Source: Sternotherus odoratus (lineage: Eukaryota > Chordata > Testudines > Kinosternidae). From it: a stretch of 64,000 nt of DNA. The stretch spans positions 80,175,212-80,239,211 of the forward strand of contig JAVMKO010000009.1 in NCBI GenBank assembly GCA_032164245.1, given 5' to 3'. Shown here piece by piece: positions 45,421 through 57,590 of the stretch; positions within the stretch are counted from its first letter, which is position 1, and each line of letters starts with the position of its first letter. Position numbers and translations under genes: made by a program. Under the pieces are notes generated by a model. The model searched no databases. It saw nothing but the letters and a program-made list of their open reading frames with translations, and had not been told where the DNA came from.

Positions 45421-47077
45421 TTTCCAGTGCAGGTGCAAAGCCTATCGCTTTTCTAGATCCCTTTCAGACATGGTAGGAGTAGACAGGATGAATGTTACAT
45501 TTATTATTATAGTTGGGGTGAAATTTTTTTAGTTTGACTAAAATGGTATTAGAGTGTGGGTTTATGCAAGATTAGCACTTAGGCCCTGAGACGCACCTAA
45601 TGGTGCAGTTTTGTGAATACATGTTTGTCCAAGTGCTACCACAATATAAATAATAACAAAATCCAGACAGTTTATTTTGCATTAAGTATTGGGGTATCTT
45701 TCTGAATCCAACCCTCAACCAAATTTTTATGGGTATTTTGTAGTCTGAGAAACCAGAAGCAGCTATTTTGTTTTGGGCTTATTTCTATTTTCAATGAATT
45801 AATAACACAAAAAGGGTCTCTGTAGTATTCTGCAGATAGCAGTCCATCAAGAAAATGAAAAATCAAATAGTTGTACACCGTTTACAATAACTGATCGTCC
45901 TTGGGAGATAACTGAATAAATACAGTCAACTAAATCATTTTGCAAACTTGGTTCAACAAACTTTAAAATGATCAAATAAATCTCACTTTCCCTCTTGAGT
46001 TTCTGTTTTCCCTGTCCTTGCTAAGGATGTAACTCATTTGTTAAGTGTAGCAATAGACTTGGTCTACAGTCTGCTGTACCTGAAATAAACAGTCTTTGTT
46101 CTTACCTTTCAAGTCAGCAATCTGGTAGGGTAGATGTGCATGACAGACTTTTAATAAATAAAGGCATAATAAAATGTAGCTCAACTTTATTTTTTCCCAC
46201 GTGTATTGTAATATCAAAAAGATCTTGGCAGGTATTCTAGTGATGCAGTGGCAAGTATAAGCATAATTATTCCTGATGCTTGCAGATGTAAAAATACCTT
46301 TGTTTTTGGCCAAGATTAAAAGTGAAGCTTGCCTTGTTGTGACACATAGGAGGAAATTACTTTGGGCGGTATGAATTTCATCACCTGGTTACTCAGCTTA
46401 TTTCTTTCAAACCAGTTGAAGACTTTGAATGAAAGAGAATGCAGGGAGATATGCCTCTCTTGAAGCTTTCATAACTCCCATTATCATTAATTGCAGTTAC
46501 AGTCCTGAATTGAGAAAAGTGCACGTATTGCTGTTGTCTCTGGGCTGATTTTATCAAAGGCGTTCTGCATATAAGGGGAAGTGGCTCTGCCTCTCTCTTG
46601 CACCCCTCCCCGTGTTGTAAGGAAGGCTTTAGCAGTGTTGTATTTTAGGAAGGCAATAACAGAGTCAACAGAGCAAGGCAAGAGCAGCACAAAGAGGTGG
46701 GAGCTGAAAACCATGGAGTTTGTTGGAGTGGAAGACAGTGGAGGGTGAGAAGGAGCAGCAAGTGGAGGGGAGCCAGTGAGTGGTTTTGAATGATCCAGAG
46801 CAGTGGTCAGAGAGGGGAAACTTGGGCATGGAGAAATCAGAGTGGGAACAGCATGTAGTAAAGTCAAGGTTGAACAAATGGCTGGTTGTTTTGGTGAGTG
46901 GGATAGTTGATCCGGGATTGAAGGTCAAGCAAGGAGTGAGGGTGTGGAGACAAGTGACTAAGAGGTGGACAAGGCACCAGGTGATGTCTTTGCAGGATGC
47001 GGGTCATTATGGTGAGAGAGAGAGAGAGAAAGGGACAGCCGGGAGTCAAAACTAGAGGAAGGTGAATGGGGAGGAGG
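45421..47077. other. Unique sequence, no gene recognised
   Basis: AT-rich to about 46.6 kb, then purine-rich (GGAGAAG words), which yields Ser/Pro/Leu-rich chance frames on the minus strand at 46487-47278. A (GA)n tract lies at 47013-47030. Confidence 0.45.
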
Positions 47078-47775
47078 TTGCCGAAAGCACCAACGAACTG
47101 CAGAGCATGCTATGAAGACTTGACAAGAAAAGCAGTCAAGTCGGCCTGAAAACAAACCACTGCAAAATGAAATATATGCGATCAGATGTCTTACGAAAAG
47201 CCCGAATAATGGTAGCAGAAGAAATTGAAGAAGTGGAATAGTACATATATTTGGGCCAAGAAGTTTAGTATGCGTCAATACCTGAACAGAGAACTCTCAC
47301 GTAGGATTCGAGAAGGATGGCGTACATCCAGTTCCATCAAGGACGTCCTCAAAGGAAAAATAGACAAGCCCACACACGCAAATATCTTCAATTCATCAGT
47401 GTTGCCGGCCATGTTGTATGGCAATGAAACATGGGCACTGATGAAGAGAGAAGAGCAGCGGCTGTCAATAGCTGAAAGGGCAATGGCACGAGCTACGTTG
47501 GGGATCTCCCTTCTGGATCGAATCCCAAACTAAATGATCAGAGAACGCAGTAGTGTGGAAGATATTGTCATGGAAAGCAGACATAACAAGATGTGATGGG
47601 CAGACCACACAGCACGGTTCATGGACAACAGGTGGACTGCAATCATTGCCGAGTGGTACCCACTAGAACAGAAAAGATCACTAAGATGGCCTCCAAGAAG
47701 ATGGGAAGACAACATTGTTAAATGTTTCGGACAAACGTGGAGAAGAAAGGCAAGAGCATGAGCAGAATGGTGGAT
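47078..47775 (+). mobile_element. RTE-type LINE reverse-transcriptase remnant
   Basis: The plus-strand reading gives AESTNELQSML, LDKKSSQVGLKTN, EEIEEVE-stop-YIYLGQ, then LPAMLYGNETWALMKREEQ, LSIAERAMARATLGISLLD, and further on DNRWTAIIAEWYP and RWPPRRWEDN. This series is the thumb and C-terminal part of RTE/BovB-related LINE polymerases ('..YIYLGQ....LP.LtYG.EtW.lt......l...qRaMeRamLgisl.Dri' and 'R.tDnRWt..v.eW.Pr...r..GRPp.RW.ddi'). Stops occur at 47240 and 47532 and at least one frameshift is needed. It is a pseudogene of a retrotransposon and is neither CR1 nor L2. Confidence 0.8.
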
Positions 47776-47824
47776 GTGTTGTGATCGGCACAATCGTAAC
47801 AACAGCTGAAGATCAATCGATCCA

Positions 47825-48290
47825 GGTGATCATAGTGTTTAAAGGGCTTCAAGGAAATTCGGCATCCAATTGTGCTAGGTGCTATGTAAATGCAGTAAGA
47901 CACTATCCCAGCTCTGATGAGCATACAGTCTAAATAGACTGGACAAAGGGTTGGCAAAAAGAGATGAAGTGACTTGCCATTGGTTGCACTGTAAGTCAGT
48001 GGCAGATCTGACAATAAAATCCAGGCCTCCTGACTTCCAGTCTTAGGGTAGACCTGCCCTATGGGATTAATTTGACTAAATTACACATAGATGGAGTCAG
48101 CGTAGCTCGGGTCAACTTATCCCATCGACTTACCTTATGCGTCTTGTTCCGCTGTAGTTGATTTAACGGGTCTTCACTAGACCTGCTAAATCAACCCCGG
48201 TGGGTTGATCAATCGCAGCATCAATCCATGGTAAGTGTAGACATGTACTTCATAGTGTCCTATCCACTGGACCATGCCACCCCTGAAATA
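47825..48290 (-). mobile_element. MIR/CORE-type SINE, antisense, split by an insertion
   Basis: The left part contains TTGTGCTAGGTGCTATGTAA, CAGTAAGACACTATCCCAGC and GAGCATACAGTCTAAATAG. Next come AAGTGACTTGCCATTGG, AGTCAGTGGCAGATCTGAC and AGGCCTCCTGACTTCCAGTC. The SINE resumes after the insertion (48047-48247) with TAGTGTCCTATCCACTGGAC and CATGCCACC. This order is that of an antisense MIR-like SINE, from LINE-like tail to tRNA-like head. Diverged and inactive. Confidence 0.7.
48047..48247. mobile_element. Hairpin DNA element (copy C) inside the SINE
   Basis: The element starts GGGTAGACCTGCC and ends GGTAAGTGTAGACATGTAC. Its inner hairpin 48157-48195 has arms GTTGATTTAACGGGTCT and AGACCTGCTAAATCAAC around the loop TCACT. 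This corresponds by position and loop (TCTTCACTAGA) to the hairpin at 23604-23648 of copy A, but its stem has a different sequence. No coding capacity. The target-site duplication is uncertain. Confidence 0.65.
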
Positions 48291-48300
48291 GAATAATGAT

Positions 48301-51300
48301 CATCTGCCACAATGATGGAGTTGTTATAAATAAGACATACCTGCAGTATCCGGATCCAGATTTTGAGCCACACTCCTCTCCACTAAAAAAAATTCAGGGG
48401 TCTTTGGGTCTGGGGTTTTGCTTTTGACCCATTATAAAGTTGGGAACCATCTAGATAATAATGATCCAGAAATGGATTTGCTCATTCTGTAAGTCAAAAA
48501 GGTCTGAAAAGATTCTTCTCAAACTTCCAAAGAAAATGTTCCTTAACTTACTGGAAACAAGGGGCCAAATTCACCACCTTGTACAAAAGGGATGACCCCA
48601 TGATTTTGAAGTAGTTACACCAGGGATTCATTTTGATCCATGGATGTATTTGAATGATTTTCTTCTTTTAAAGCAATGAGGATAGTTAGCCACTGGAACA
48701 ATTTTCCAAGGAATGTGGTACAAGTCTTTACTTCAAGTCTTTATATTGGTCTCTAATGTCTGTTTGAAAGATGCCTCCTACCACAGCCAAACATTGTGGA
48801 CTTGATACAAGATTAATGAGTAAAATATTTTGGCCTATGTTATGCAGAAGAGCAGACTATCTAAGCATAATGGCCTTCAAATGTATGGATTTCAGGATTG
48901 GAGCCCTTATTCTCTACCAGCAGTGGTAGTTATTTTGCATATCAAATTTATGAATATCATCTAGAATCTAGTTTTTTTTTATTTTATATGCACTTTTACC
49001 TTCTTATTCTAAGCCTGTAGTTCATCAACAAAAGATTTTTACAAAAGTGAATAAAAGCTTCCCATTTATTTATTTTTTACAGCCTCACCTTCCATAGTTG
49101 TTTTTCTAGGTTCCAACTTGGCTTTCATTTAAAGGAATCCTCCAGATGCACCTGTCATATTTTATAATACATGGGAGAATATTGTACATCCAACACCTCC
49201 TGGTATTGTGCGAACACACTGATCTCTCTCGACCTACTATATTTTAATCCAAGAGTTTCATTTGGTAATTTGCAGTCTGTAGTTCCTTTGCCTGGAGGAA
49301 TGCTTCCAAGTATTTGGCACAGTACTATGTAATTACTTTTTCCCGCTGTGCCTTTGAAATAATTTGCTTTTGTGTATAAGGCCTCTATTTTGACACAAAA
49401 CAGTATTATATGATATAGAAAATGTTATTTCTGACTGGCTCGTTTGTATACAGAGCTTTCTTTAGACTTTGGGACAGATTTAAAAAATCTGGCTTTCTTT
49501 TCCACCTATAAATTATGAGCACACCTAGTTGCTGGGCACATTTTGGAACCTACATTTGCAGAGGTAAATAATGTACTTTCACTTGGACATCAGATGATTT
49601 GATTTGCACTTAGCAGTCAAATCAAAGTTCTCCAGAGCTGATGTGGTTGAGGCGTGCCTGTTTCATGGCACACAAGGTGATATGTCCAGTCACCTAACCC
49701 AATGGATCAAGTATCGATTTTGCAGGTGAGTGAACTGGAGGTGGTCTTGTAACCGTCCAAATGGACTTATATTGTGCCCACAAATGTTACAAATCTCTGA
49801 CATGTCTGGAAAGCTGTAAAAGAAAATAATGCACTTCATTGCACTGCCTTATTTCACCCTCCGGATCTATCCCTGCCTGATCCAAATGGACTACCTCAGC
49901 TGCCTCTGGAGCTGACAGTTTGAGCTGTAAACTTCTCAGTTTGCTTAAACTTAGTAGGACCAGGCCTTGTGGGGAACTGAATGAGAGCCTGCCAAAAACC
50001 TAGAGTCAGAGAGAGTTGACTCAGTAGGTGAGACTAATGGAAGCCCCAGCATAGTATAGGAGATGCATATGGTAGGAAGATGCTACCTTCTGGATGAGGT
50101 CTTGGTCACTTGTCGTCTGTTCCATAAAAATGTCATGGCATTTGTTTTTAAATGCAGCAGGGTCCAGCATAGAGTGCTGGTTAACATCTAGATTAAATCT
50201 ATTCACTTTACCTAAATTCCTTCCATCTTAAGTTGGATATGGTATGCTTCTTCACTTCCTAGCCTCCATTATTTATTAATATACACCAGCTCAGCACCAT
50301 TATCCTGACAGATTCCTGAGATGGTGCCACTGGTCCGTGAAGGGATTCCTTTCTACCTGATAAGGAAGACACTTCTGGGTCCTTTAGGATAAAAGTGCTA
50401 GATAAATTTAACATGATGTTGTTGTTACTTTTGAAGCAGATTTTCATGCAAAAATGAACCTGACATCACTTCAGCATAAATTATAAAGCAAGGGACTAGG
50501 ATCTTAATAATTAACTGAAATGTATAAAGTGTTCATCTACAAGGAGTTCCTGACTATTATCATAATCATTCCTCTTTCAGATTTATTCTTTGTAATGCCC
50601 GTTTTCTCTACATATGTAAAATGGCTTGAACACTTGGTTTTTGGTGCCTTCTTCAGTAATGATCTGCCAAGGAAAAGCTGTATTTGAAAAAGTCAAATCA
50701 GCTGCACAGAAAGCCGGGCGTATAAAAGTTGAAAGTTTGGTTTTAGTGATCATTATTTGTGGTGATCCTCCACTCTGTGAATCAAAATTTACTTTCCAAA
50801 ACCCATTTCTTATAAGTTCAGATATATTTGCATCTGATTTGTGACTAGGGGGTATTTGGTTGAGAAGGTCAGATTAGAAGTATTTTTTTTCCCCAGACAA
50901 AGGAGAGACCATCACATTTTTGGGTTCCACAAGTTTGTATGTCAAGAACATTACTGCACTTGAGAGAGTCACTGGCTCCTAGTGGCTGATGTGCCTTTTG
51001 TATTAAAGTGCATAGTAGGACAAATTCTGTCCTTGCAATGAAGAATACTGAAGGCGAAATCCTTGTCCCCCTGACATGGAGTTTTGCCATTGGCTGGAAT
51101 GAGGTCAGGCCTTGACCCTTTGTTTCTATAGGTGTATCTGATTTGGGAAATCTTCAGGTTTAGATGCTGTGATCATTAGAATAGAATTATCCAAGTGTGT
51201 TTTTTTTTCTTCCTCAAATCAATCCTTGAGAGACTTCTACTGCATGCATAATAAATTGCCAAATGTGCACAATATGATACAAATATTGACTGGCTCACAA

Positions 51301-51906
51301 GTAAGAATAGCAGAAAACTTTTGTTTGAGGGGGAGAAAAAAGGCTTCCAACATTGTGTGGTATATTGCCTGAAACCAAATGCTGAAGGCAACATACACAG
51401 TTAAAGTTACCTCAGCAATTTGTATCAATGGTACCATTGTTACCAGATATAGTGGGTATAGTAATTTTTTTTCATTAATACCGTGAGGATATTCTCTACA
51501 CTTCCAAAGTTTACCCAATGTGAGGGAAAATCTCCCTCCTCTTGGCAGCAGCGATCTCCAGGCCACAGGATTTGCTAGTAGGGCAGGGCGTGCTTGTAGG
51601 GAAAAAAACTTTTGGTTGTTTTTTTTCTCTGCTGCTCAAGAGCCAGCAGAGGGAGCTTAAGGAACTAACCCTCTTCCCTGCGCTCATTAATAATACACAG
51701 GTACATTGTACAGGTAAACAAAACACGGTCATGATAGCTTATTCCCCACGGGAAACTTGGAAAGGGAAAGAAAACCAGTGTTTACTGAGCGGAAAAAGGC
51801 AATCAGTAGGGAAAGAGAGAGGATGAGAATGCACTATGAGCAATGGCCACTTATAGGAACAGTATCGTAGAATCTAAGAGCTTCTCTCCAACTCATGGGC
51901 AATCAA
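48301..51906. other. Unique sequence, no gene recognised
   Basis: Largely AT-rich, with no recognised gene or repeat. T-runs occur near 48972, 50885 and 51201. Confidence 0.45.
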
Positions 51907-52205
51907 CAGTATTGCCAGACCCAAGCATGAAAAAATTTATGAGTCAAAAATCATGAATCATGCCTCCAAAAAATGGGATTATTTTTAAGATATAACTTTA
52001 ACTGGTCTTTTTGCCTTCTGGTTTCTGAGTCTGCTGGGTGCCCTCAGGTCAGGTTGTCAAGCTTTTTTCCATAGTACGAAAACTAGACATTTAAAGTTTG
52101 TGAAATGAATGTTGAGATTCTTAAGGAATCACTTGACGGTAGGAGCTGGGGCATTGAGAAAGCCACTCAATCTCATGACAAAAATCATGAGAGTTGGCAA
52201 CACTG
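51907..52205. mobile_element. TIR element with CAGT(A/G)TTGCCA ends
   Basis: The left end CAGTATTGCCAGACCCAAGC and the inverted right end (CAGTGTTGCCAACTCTCATG read on the minus strand) share CAGT.TTGCCA. Subterminal ATGAGTCAAAAATCATG and TCATGACAAAAATCATGAG are also mirrored. I know similar sequences as a repeat of reptile genomes. The CAGTG start hints at hAT, but the 8 bases flanking each end do not match, so the class is uncertain. Confidence 0.5.
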
Positions 52206-52385
52206 AAAATGCTATTAGTGTTTCCATGGACAGGTTGCCCCCTTCTGAGGAAAAACTCGATGGGGAAGGACATCTGCCAGGATCCTCTCATGGATCCTCC
52301 TGCATGAGGGTGGGAGTTTTCTCCCCCTCTCCCACAGAACAGGCCCATGGACTCTATCCCCAAGCTCTGACAAGCCCAGGCTATC

Positions 52386-52650
52386 ATAAGAGCCGCCATA
52401 CTGAGTCAGACCAGTGGTCCGTCTGGCCCAGGTTTCGGTCTCTGACAGTGGCCAATGCCAAGTGCTTCAGAGGGAATGAACAGAACAGGGCAACCATCAA
52501 GTGATCCCTCCCCTGTCGTCCTCAGCTTCTGGCAGTAAAGGTCTGGGGCCATCCAGAGTATGGGGTTGCATCCCTAACCATCTTGGCTAGTAGCAATTGA
52601 TGGAACTATCCTCCATGAACGTATCTATTTCTTTTGGTACCCATTCAAAG
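52386..52650 (-). mobile_element. CR1-type LINE 3' end, antisense
   Basis: Plus-strand words ATAAGAGCCGCCATACTGAG, ACAGTGGCCAATGCCAAGTG and TTCAGAGGGAATGAACAGAA, then ATCAAGTGATCCCTCCCCTG and CCTCCATGAACGTATCTA, form the reverse complement of a CR1 3' UTR. The subfamily (AGAGGGAATGAACAGAACAGG) differs from that at 2.8 and 33.2 kb. 5'-truncated. Confidence 0.8.
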
Positions 52651-53081
52651 CTTTGTTCCCTCTCAGCAGCTCTGGCTGCAGCAACTCTGCAGTCCCCTCG
52701 CAATGGCCCTCTTGTAGGACAGAGGTGGCTTTATAGCAGGAACAATACAACCCCAGGATGTAATATAACCTTTCCTCAGAAAGTTTGTCATTAAAGGGAA
52801 GTGATGTTTATCCCTGGCCCCAACCCCACTCAACGAAGCCCCCTGCACTAAACTCCCTCTAGTGGAGAGGGGATTTCATGGTGTCCTGAGAAGTGGACAA
52901 TGTCTCCAAGTCAGATGAGTTGTCCCTGTTCAGAAGAGAAAATGGGAACAGATTCTTGAATGGAAGAGCTCCCCCCCTCCTTGAAGATCTTAGGGATACA
53001 ATCCTCCAGGACGGCCACCACCAGTATAAACGTCCACAATCCAGAAAGCAGCATTTAAATCAAACTGGCATATTATGATCA
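52651..53081. other. Unique sequence
   Basis: No element or gene recognised. The frames are short. Confidence 0.4.
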
Positions 53082-53462
53082 GTATCACAATGATGATGAT
53101 AATTATTAATACTTATTTTATGCCATAAAGGTATATAAAAAGTTACCGCACCAATGCAGATAGAGTCCCTGTCCCAAGATATTACCACCTAAACTTAGAA
53201 CGAGATGCGTGTGCAGGAGGGGAAAAATGGGAAGAAGAAGAATACCTAGGTCTTGCATAGTAGTGTTTCATCAGTATATCTTAAAGCATTTTATTAAGGA
53301 GGTCAGGATCATCGTTCCCATTTTACAGATGGGAAAACTGAGGCACAGAGAGGGGAAGCAACTTGCCCAAGGTCATACAGCAGGCCAGTGGCAGAGCTGG
53401 GACTAGAACCCTGGATTCTTGAATCCCAGTCCACTTCTCTATCCATTAGGCAACACTGCATA
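53082..53462 (-). mobile_element. MIR/CORE-type SINE, antisense
   Basis: The segment holds GAGTCCCTGTCCCAAGATAT, then TCATCAGTATATCTTAAAGC, CCCATTTTACAGATGGGAAA, ACTGAGGCACAGAGAGGGGA and ACTTGCCCAAGGTCATACAG. It ends with TGGCAGAGCTGGGACTAGAA and TATCCATTAGGCAACACTGC. On the minus strand this is a tRNA-like head with a B-box-like GTTCTAGTC, the conserved core (CTGTGTGACCTTGGGCAAGT type) and the LINE-like tail. It is well preserved for such an old family and shares its 3' half with 39140-39303 and 47825-48290. Confidence 0.85.
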
Positions 53463-56400
53463 ATGGCAGAAGAAGGCTACTGGACTTGTCTTCAAGATCA
53501 AGAATATTTTTATGAATCTACTTTTTGTTGAAATTATACTCTAAATGTATAAAATGCTAAATACAGGCCTCCTTGAAGTGAGGTTTGAGAAGGGGATTTA
53601 AAGAATCACCACCATGGAGGATGGAGATTAGCAGGGAATTTCCTTTATTATTTATTCATTTGCACTGCAGTAGCATCTGAGATCCTCACTCCTGGACCAG
53701 ACCACATTGTGCAAGGCACTGTACCAACGCAGAACAAAAACAAGTTTCCGTATTTCCCTTGTGAAAGGAAATGTATATATTTCTGCTCAGTACTTAGACA
53801 CTTTTTTCTTTTAAGGTAGAGGCGTGCTTGGAGGTTTTTTTTGTTTTTTTTTACAGTTGAGTCTAATATTATTACCAAGAACCCTCAGCTTTGTAGAGCA
53901 TTTGGTAAATGAAGTATCCAGCAAGAAATGAGAATTAAGGGGTCCTTGTTAGGAAGGGCTGTTAATAGAACCTAATATGGACAGTGCAGAGAATTTCACT
54001 GAGCTATGCATTAAGCACAGTGCAAAAATATATTCTTTGTACTGTTTGCCTTCAACTAGAGCGTCACATTAAAGGACAGTTACCTAAACAACTGCCATTG
54101 ATTTTTTTTGCTCATTCCGTATAGCTTATTTCCAGCCCTGCACACCAGCACATACTTAATCACTCTTTCAAGTGCTAAGTGATGTCTATATATCGGGTTT
54201 CTTTTTCAAAATGCAAACCATTTTGAGTCGGGGAAAAACGTCCCTTTTGCCTTGTGTTTAGGGAGATGAAAAACAATTGTTTTATGTCTTTGAGGACAGG
54301 ACGCTAGACGTGGCAATAAAAAGTTGCTGAGACCCACTGCTCTTCTCATGGGTCAATAAACCACTTGGCTGCCTGCCTGTTAGCCAAGCAATCAATCCCT
54401 TTCAGAAAAGAGTGAGACCAATTTCCCTCTTGCTATGTACTTAATAATTGGCCCAGTTCATTCCATTGTCAAAACCCTTTTTCCTTTGATGAGGTGATAG
54501 TCTCTTATCAGTAGTCCTGAAGTGTCCTCTTGTGGCCAATGTGAGTTATGGTTTTATATTTCACATGAGGCAACGTATGTAAATGCTCAATCCTGAAAAT
54601 CTTCACTCATGCAAATTTTCCCATTGATATCAGTGAATTAAGACTACACAATAAAGGTTGCAGGGTTGGATCCTTACTTCAGAAATAACAGTTGATCAGT
54701 AACAAATGCACACTAAACAGTTTGCAGCCCATTTAAAAACTGCTGTTTGTCAAAGTTACATAGTTAAATTCTTTTTTAATATGTATTGAACACTCCTTGA
54801 AAAACAGGCAAAAAGCCATACAAGTTACCCCTCAAATATATATAGTCTCACACCTTTGCAATTGACTGACTGCAGCATAATGTAGTCTTAGTTTAAAACT
54901 TCTGACTAGATGAACCCGATTAAGATGTTGAATAATAAGTGAAATAATTAAATGGTTTTGTGTTTCGCGGTGTTGAAAAATAAAATATATTTTAGTGTAA
55001 GGCGAACCAAGTTTCGTAACCAGCAGTAATGAGGAATGTTCATTGCTCATGTTGTGATGTTATTACACACTGATAGACATCACTGTATTTGTTGTTTAAA
55101 CCCATGCTGTAACTAGGCTCTAATACATGGGGGGGATTATTGTAAACCTAACTTTGCATTCGTAAATAAGACTAAGGCTCAGATCCTGGCAGTCAACCCA
55201 GCTCTTTTGGGCCACTCTGACGACAAAGAAGAGCCAGCAAGATGAGTATTTCCCTGGTTTGGAGGATTGACTGGCCTAGAGCCACCTCTGTAATTCTAAA
55301 CCACCCCTTTATTGTCATCTTGTCATTGGGGGGGGTGTCTGAAAATCACTGGCCAGTCAAACGCCCTTTGGAAGGCACTATCAGTGCCTGCCAGCAACTC
55401 CATATTTGGAGTAATATATAGCCACATTTCCCCCCTAATGTGGTTCTGCATGAAGCATACCTTGCCTGGACCAGAGGATCTCATGCTGCCAAAGTTCACC
55501 TGGCTTTCACCTGCAAGAAGAGTAATTACAGCTGGCTGAAGAAACTTCAGTGGAGCCGTAGTCTGTCAGAATCTGCAGTTCTGTCAAAATCAAAATGGTG
55601 GAACGGAGTTCACTTCACCGGAAACTTTTTTCAGATGAGAACCTAGGGGGAAATATACTGGCAGTGTCTAAATGTTCCAATTTGATTTACTTTTTTGGAC
55701 TGACATGATTAAAACTATAGAATACACTTGTTTATTTCATTTTGATTTAGAATTTTCCTTTGCAGAGGATTTCAGAACTTTTGCTTTTCATGCTGATTCA
55801 GAACAAAGCCAAATTACAAAATCCATCATAAAATGGAATGCCCATCCCTCTGCACTGCTCTGGTAATTACCCACTAGCACTACATTGGCTGGAGTGTGCT
55901 ATTTTTTTCTTGTGTAAAATTCACCATTGGAACAAGGCCCTTTGCACTATACAAGCCCTACACAAGGCTTCGTAGGAGGCCAGGGTGAAATGGCCATCCG
56001 TGCACAGAATGCCCTTTTCTACACGCTTCAGAAGCGGATTCTCCACTGGCCATGAATAGCCCAAGAAACAAAGCAATAGAGAGAGCATTCCTTTGCCAAT
56101 GCTAGCAACTCCCATGACATTATTTTGAGGCTTGCAATATTACTAGTAGTTTTCTTAAAGCCCCTGCTCCTAGAATCATATAGTTATGAAAGAATTCCTG
56201 CTTTCTTCTTCATTTTTAAATAAAGGGTCTGCCTAGAGGGTCTGCCTAGAGTTGGAGAAGTGAATCCCATCCCCCATTTCCGTTCCCTGACCCCACCCAG
56301 CTGTACTGTTCTATCTTGCTACAGCAAAACCATTGATGTTTTAATGACAGCTTCCGCTTACATTGTTTCTGCATAGTCCTCTCTGAAGTATTGGAGAATC

Positions 56401-57302
56401 TCCTTGATCTAGTTGACCAAACACTAGTAGATCAGGATCAGCAACAATGTACTCTCCTTGATGCTGGGCAAGGAACTTGCGTGCTATTCGTGTCCCAAAA
56501 CACGATGTTCAGAAGCATGGCTACGATACATCAGAAATTCAGAATCACCTTTGTTCTATTCAAAAAGCTTTAATTTCAAATGGAGTTTATATACAATATC
56601 AAGACAGGAGAGTTCTGATGTATCACTCTGCTCCCATTGCAGTCAACGGAAGTTCTCCCAGTGACATTTCCTAGAGTAAGATCTGGCCCCGTGTGAGTGA
56701 GCTTGTGAAAAGCGTGGCTGAGCAAAACAAGTGCTTTCTTTAAACGTTTTCCAATGTGACGTTCTACATGCCGGGGCTTTTGGAAAGGAGTGCCTGATTC
56801 CCTCAGTCTCTTCTGAAAATCCCAGTCAGAACTGATAACTGTCTTTGTCTGTTTCAGACACTTTACATGATCTGAGTTCTAAAAAAAAAAATGCAAAATC
56901 AAAACCTTTTCAAAGGACGCTTTAATACCTTGAAAATATTTTCTCTCACATTTTCCTCAGCTCGAGGGAAGTATGTTTACAGAATATACCAAATCATTAT
57001 TCTGCTCTTCTTCAGTGCTCTGCTGTTTCATAGATCTATCTGGCACATCTTTCAAAAACATATAATATAATCTAATGGACAATTGACTAAGATCTCATAG
57101 ATTCTTTATTTAGTGGAGCCAATGATACATTGCAGCTCTAATTTGCATTATTTCAGTGGTTATCCAGGGCAAAGGTTAAAAAATTGGAAACGTTTCTCTA
57201 GTCAATTGTACTGCATCAGCCATACAGTTAGCTCTTTGTGTGGTGACAGCAAAAAAATAAAATGTGTTTTGAGTATCAGAATCCCTTTATTTTTGCTTGC
57301 AA
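53463..57302. other. Unique sequence, no gene recognised
   Basis: No gene or repeat recognised over 3.8 kb. A 13-bp direct tandem duplication GGGTCTGCCTAGA x2 lies at 56225-56250. The stretch at 53990-54500 has the mixed AT-rich texture, with TTAATAATTGG and CCATTGTC words, often seen in conserved regulatory DNA, but conservation cannot be seen from one sequence. Frames up to 94 codons have no domain. Confidence 0.45.
56225..56250 (+). repeat. Short tandem duplication (13 bp x 2)
   Basis: GGGTCTGCCTAGA is repeated directly once, with no difference between the two units. Confidence 0.85.
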
Positions 57303-57590
57303 AGGGTATATCTATACTACCCACCAGATCGGCAGGTAATGTTCGATGTATTGGGGATCTATTTATGGTGTCTCATCTAGATGTGGTAAATCAATCCCTG
57401 AATGCGCTCCCCTTTGACTCTGGAATTCCATCTCCGCAAGAGGAGGAGCAGTGTCAACGGGGGAGTGGCTGCGGTCAACTCGCCGCTGTGGGGACGGCAG
57501 GTAAGTCGACCTAAGAACCTGCGTCTTCAGCTACTCAATTCCAGTAGCTGAAGTTGTGTATCTTAGGTCGACACCCTCCCCCCATGTAGC
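57303..57590 (+). mobile_element. Multi-hairpin DNA element (copy A', opposite orientation)
   Basis: Compared with the reverse complement of 23399-23697, the order is the same: AGGGTATATCTATACTACCC, ACCAGATCGGCAGGTA, then the decayed hairpin (57355-57405), TCAACGGGGGAGTG, GACGGCAGGTAAGTCGAC and the hairpin CTTCAGCTAC-TCAATTCCA-GTAGCTGAAG (about 57525-57555), then a C-rich end. Most hairpin stems have mismatches here, so it is older than copy A. The 133-codon frame at 57113-57514 crosses the left border and is not a gene. Confidence 0.65.

Noticed and set aside
52109..52504. 131-codon plus-strand open frame
   Set aside because: Spans the right end of a TIR element and an antisense CR1 tail.
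57113..57514. 133-codon plus-strand open frame
   Set aside because: Crosses into the multi-hairpin element at 57303, so it cannot be an old conserved gene.
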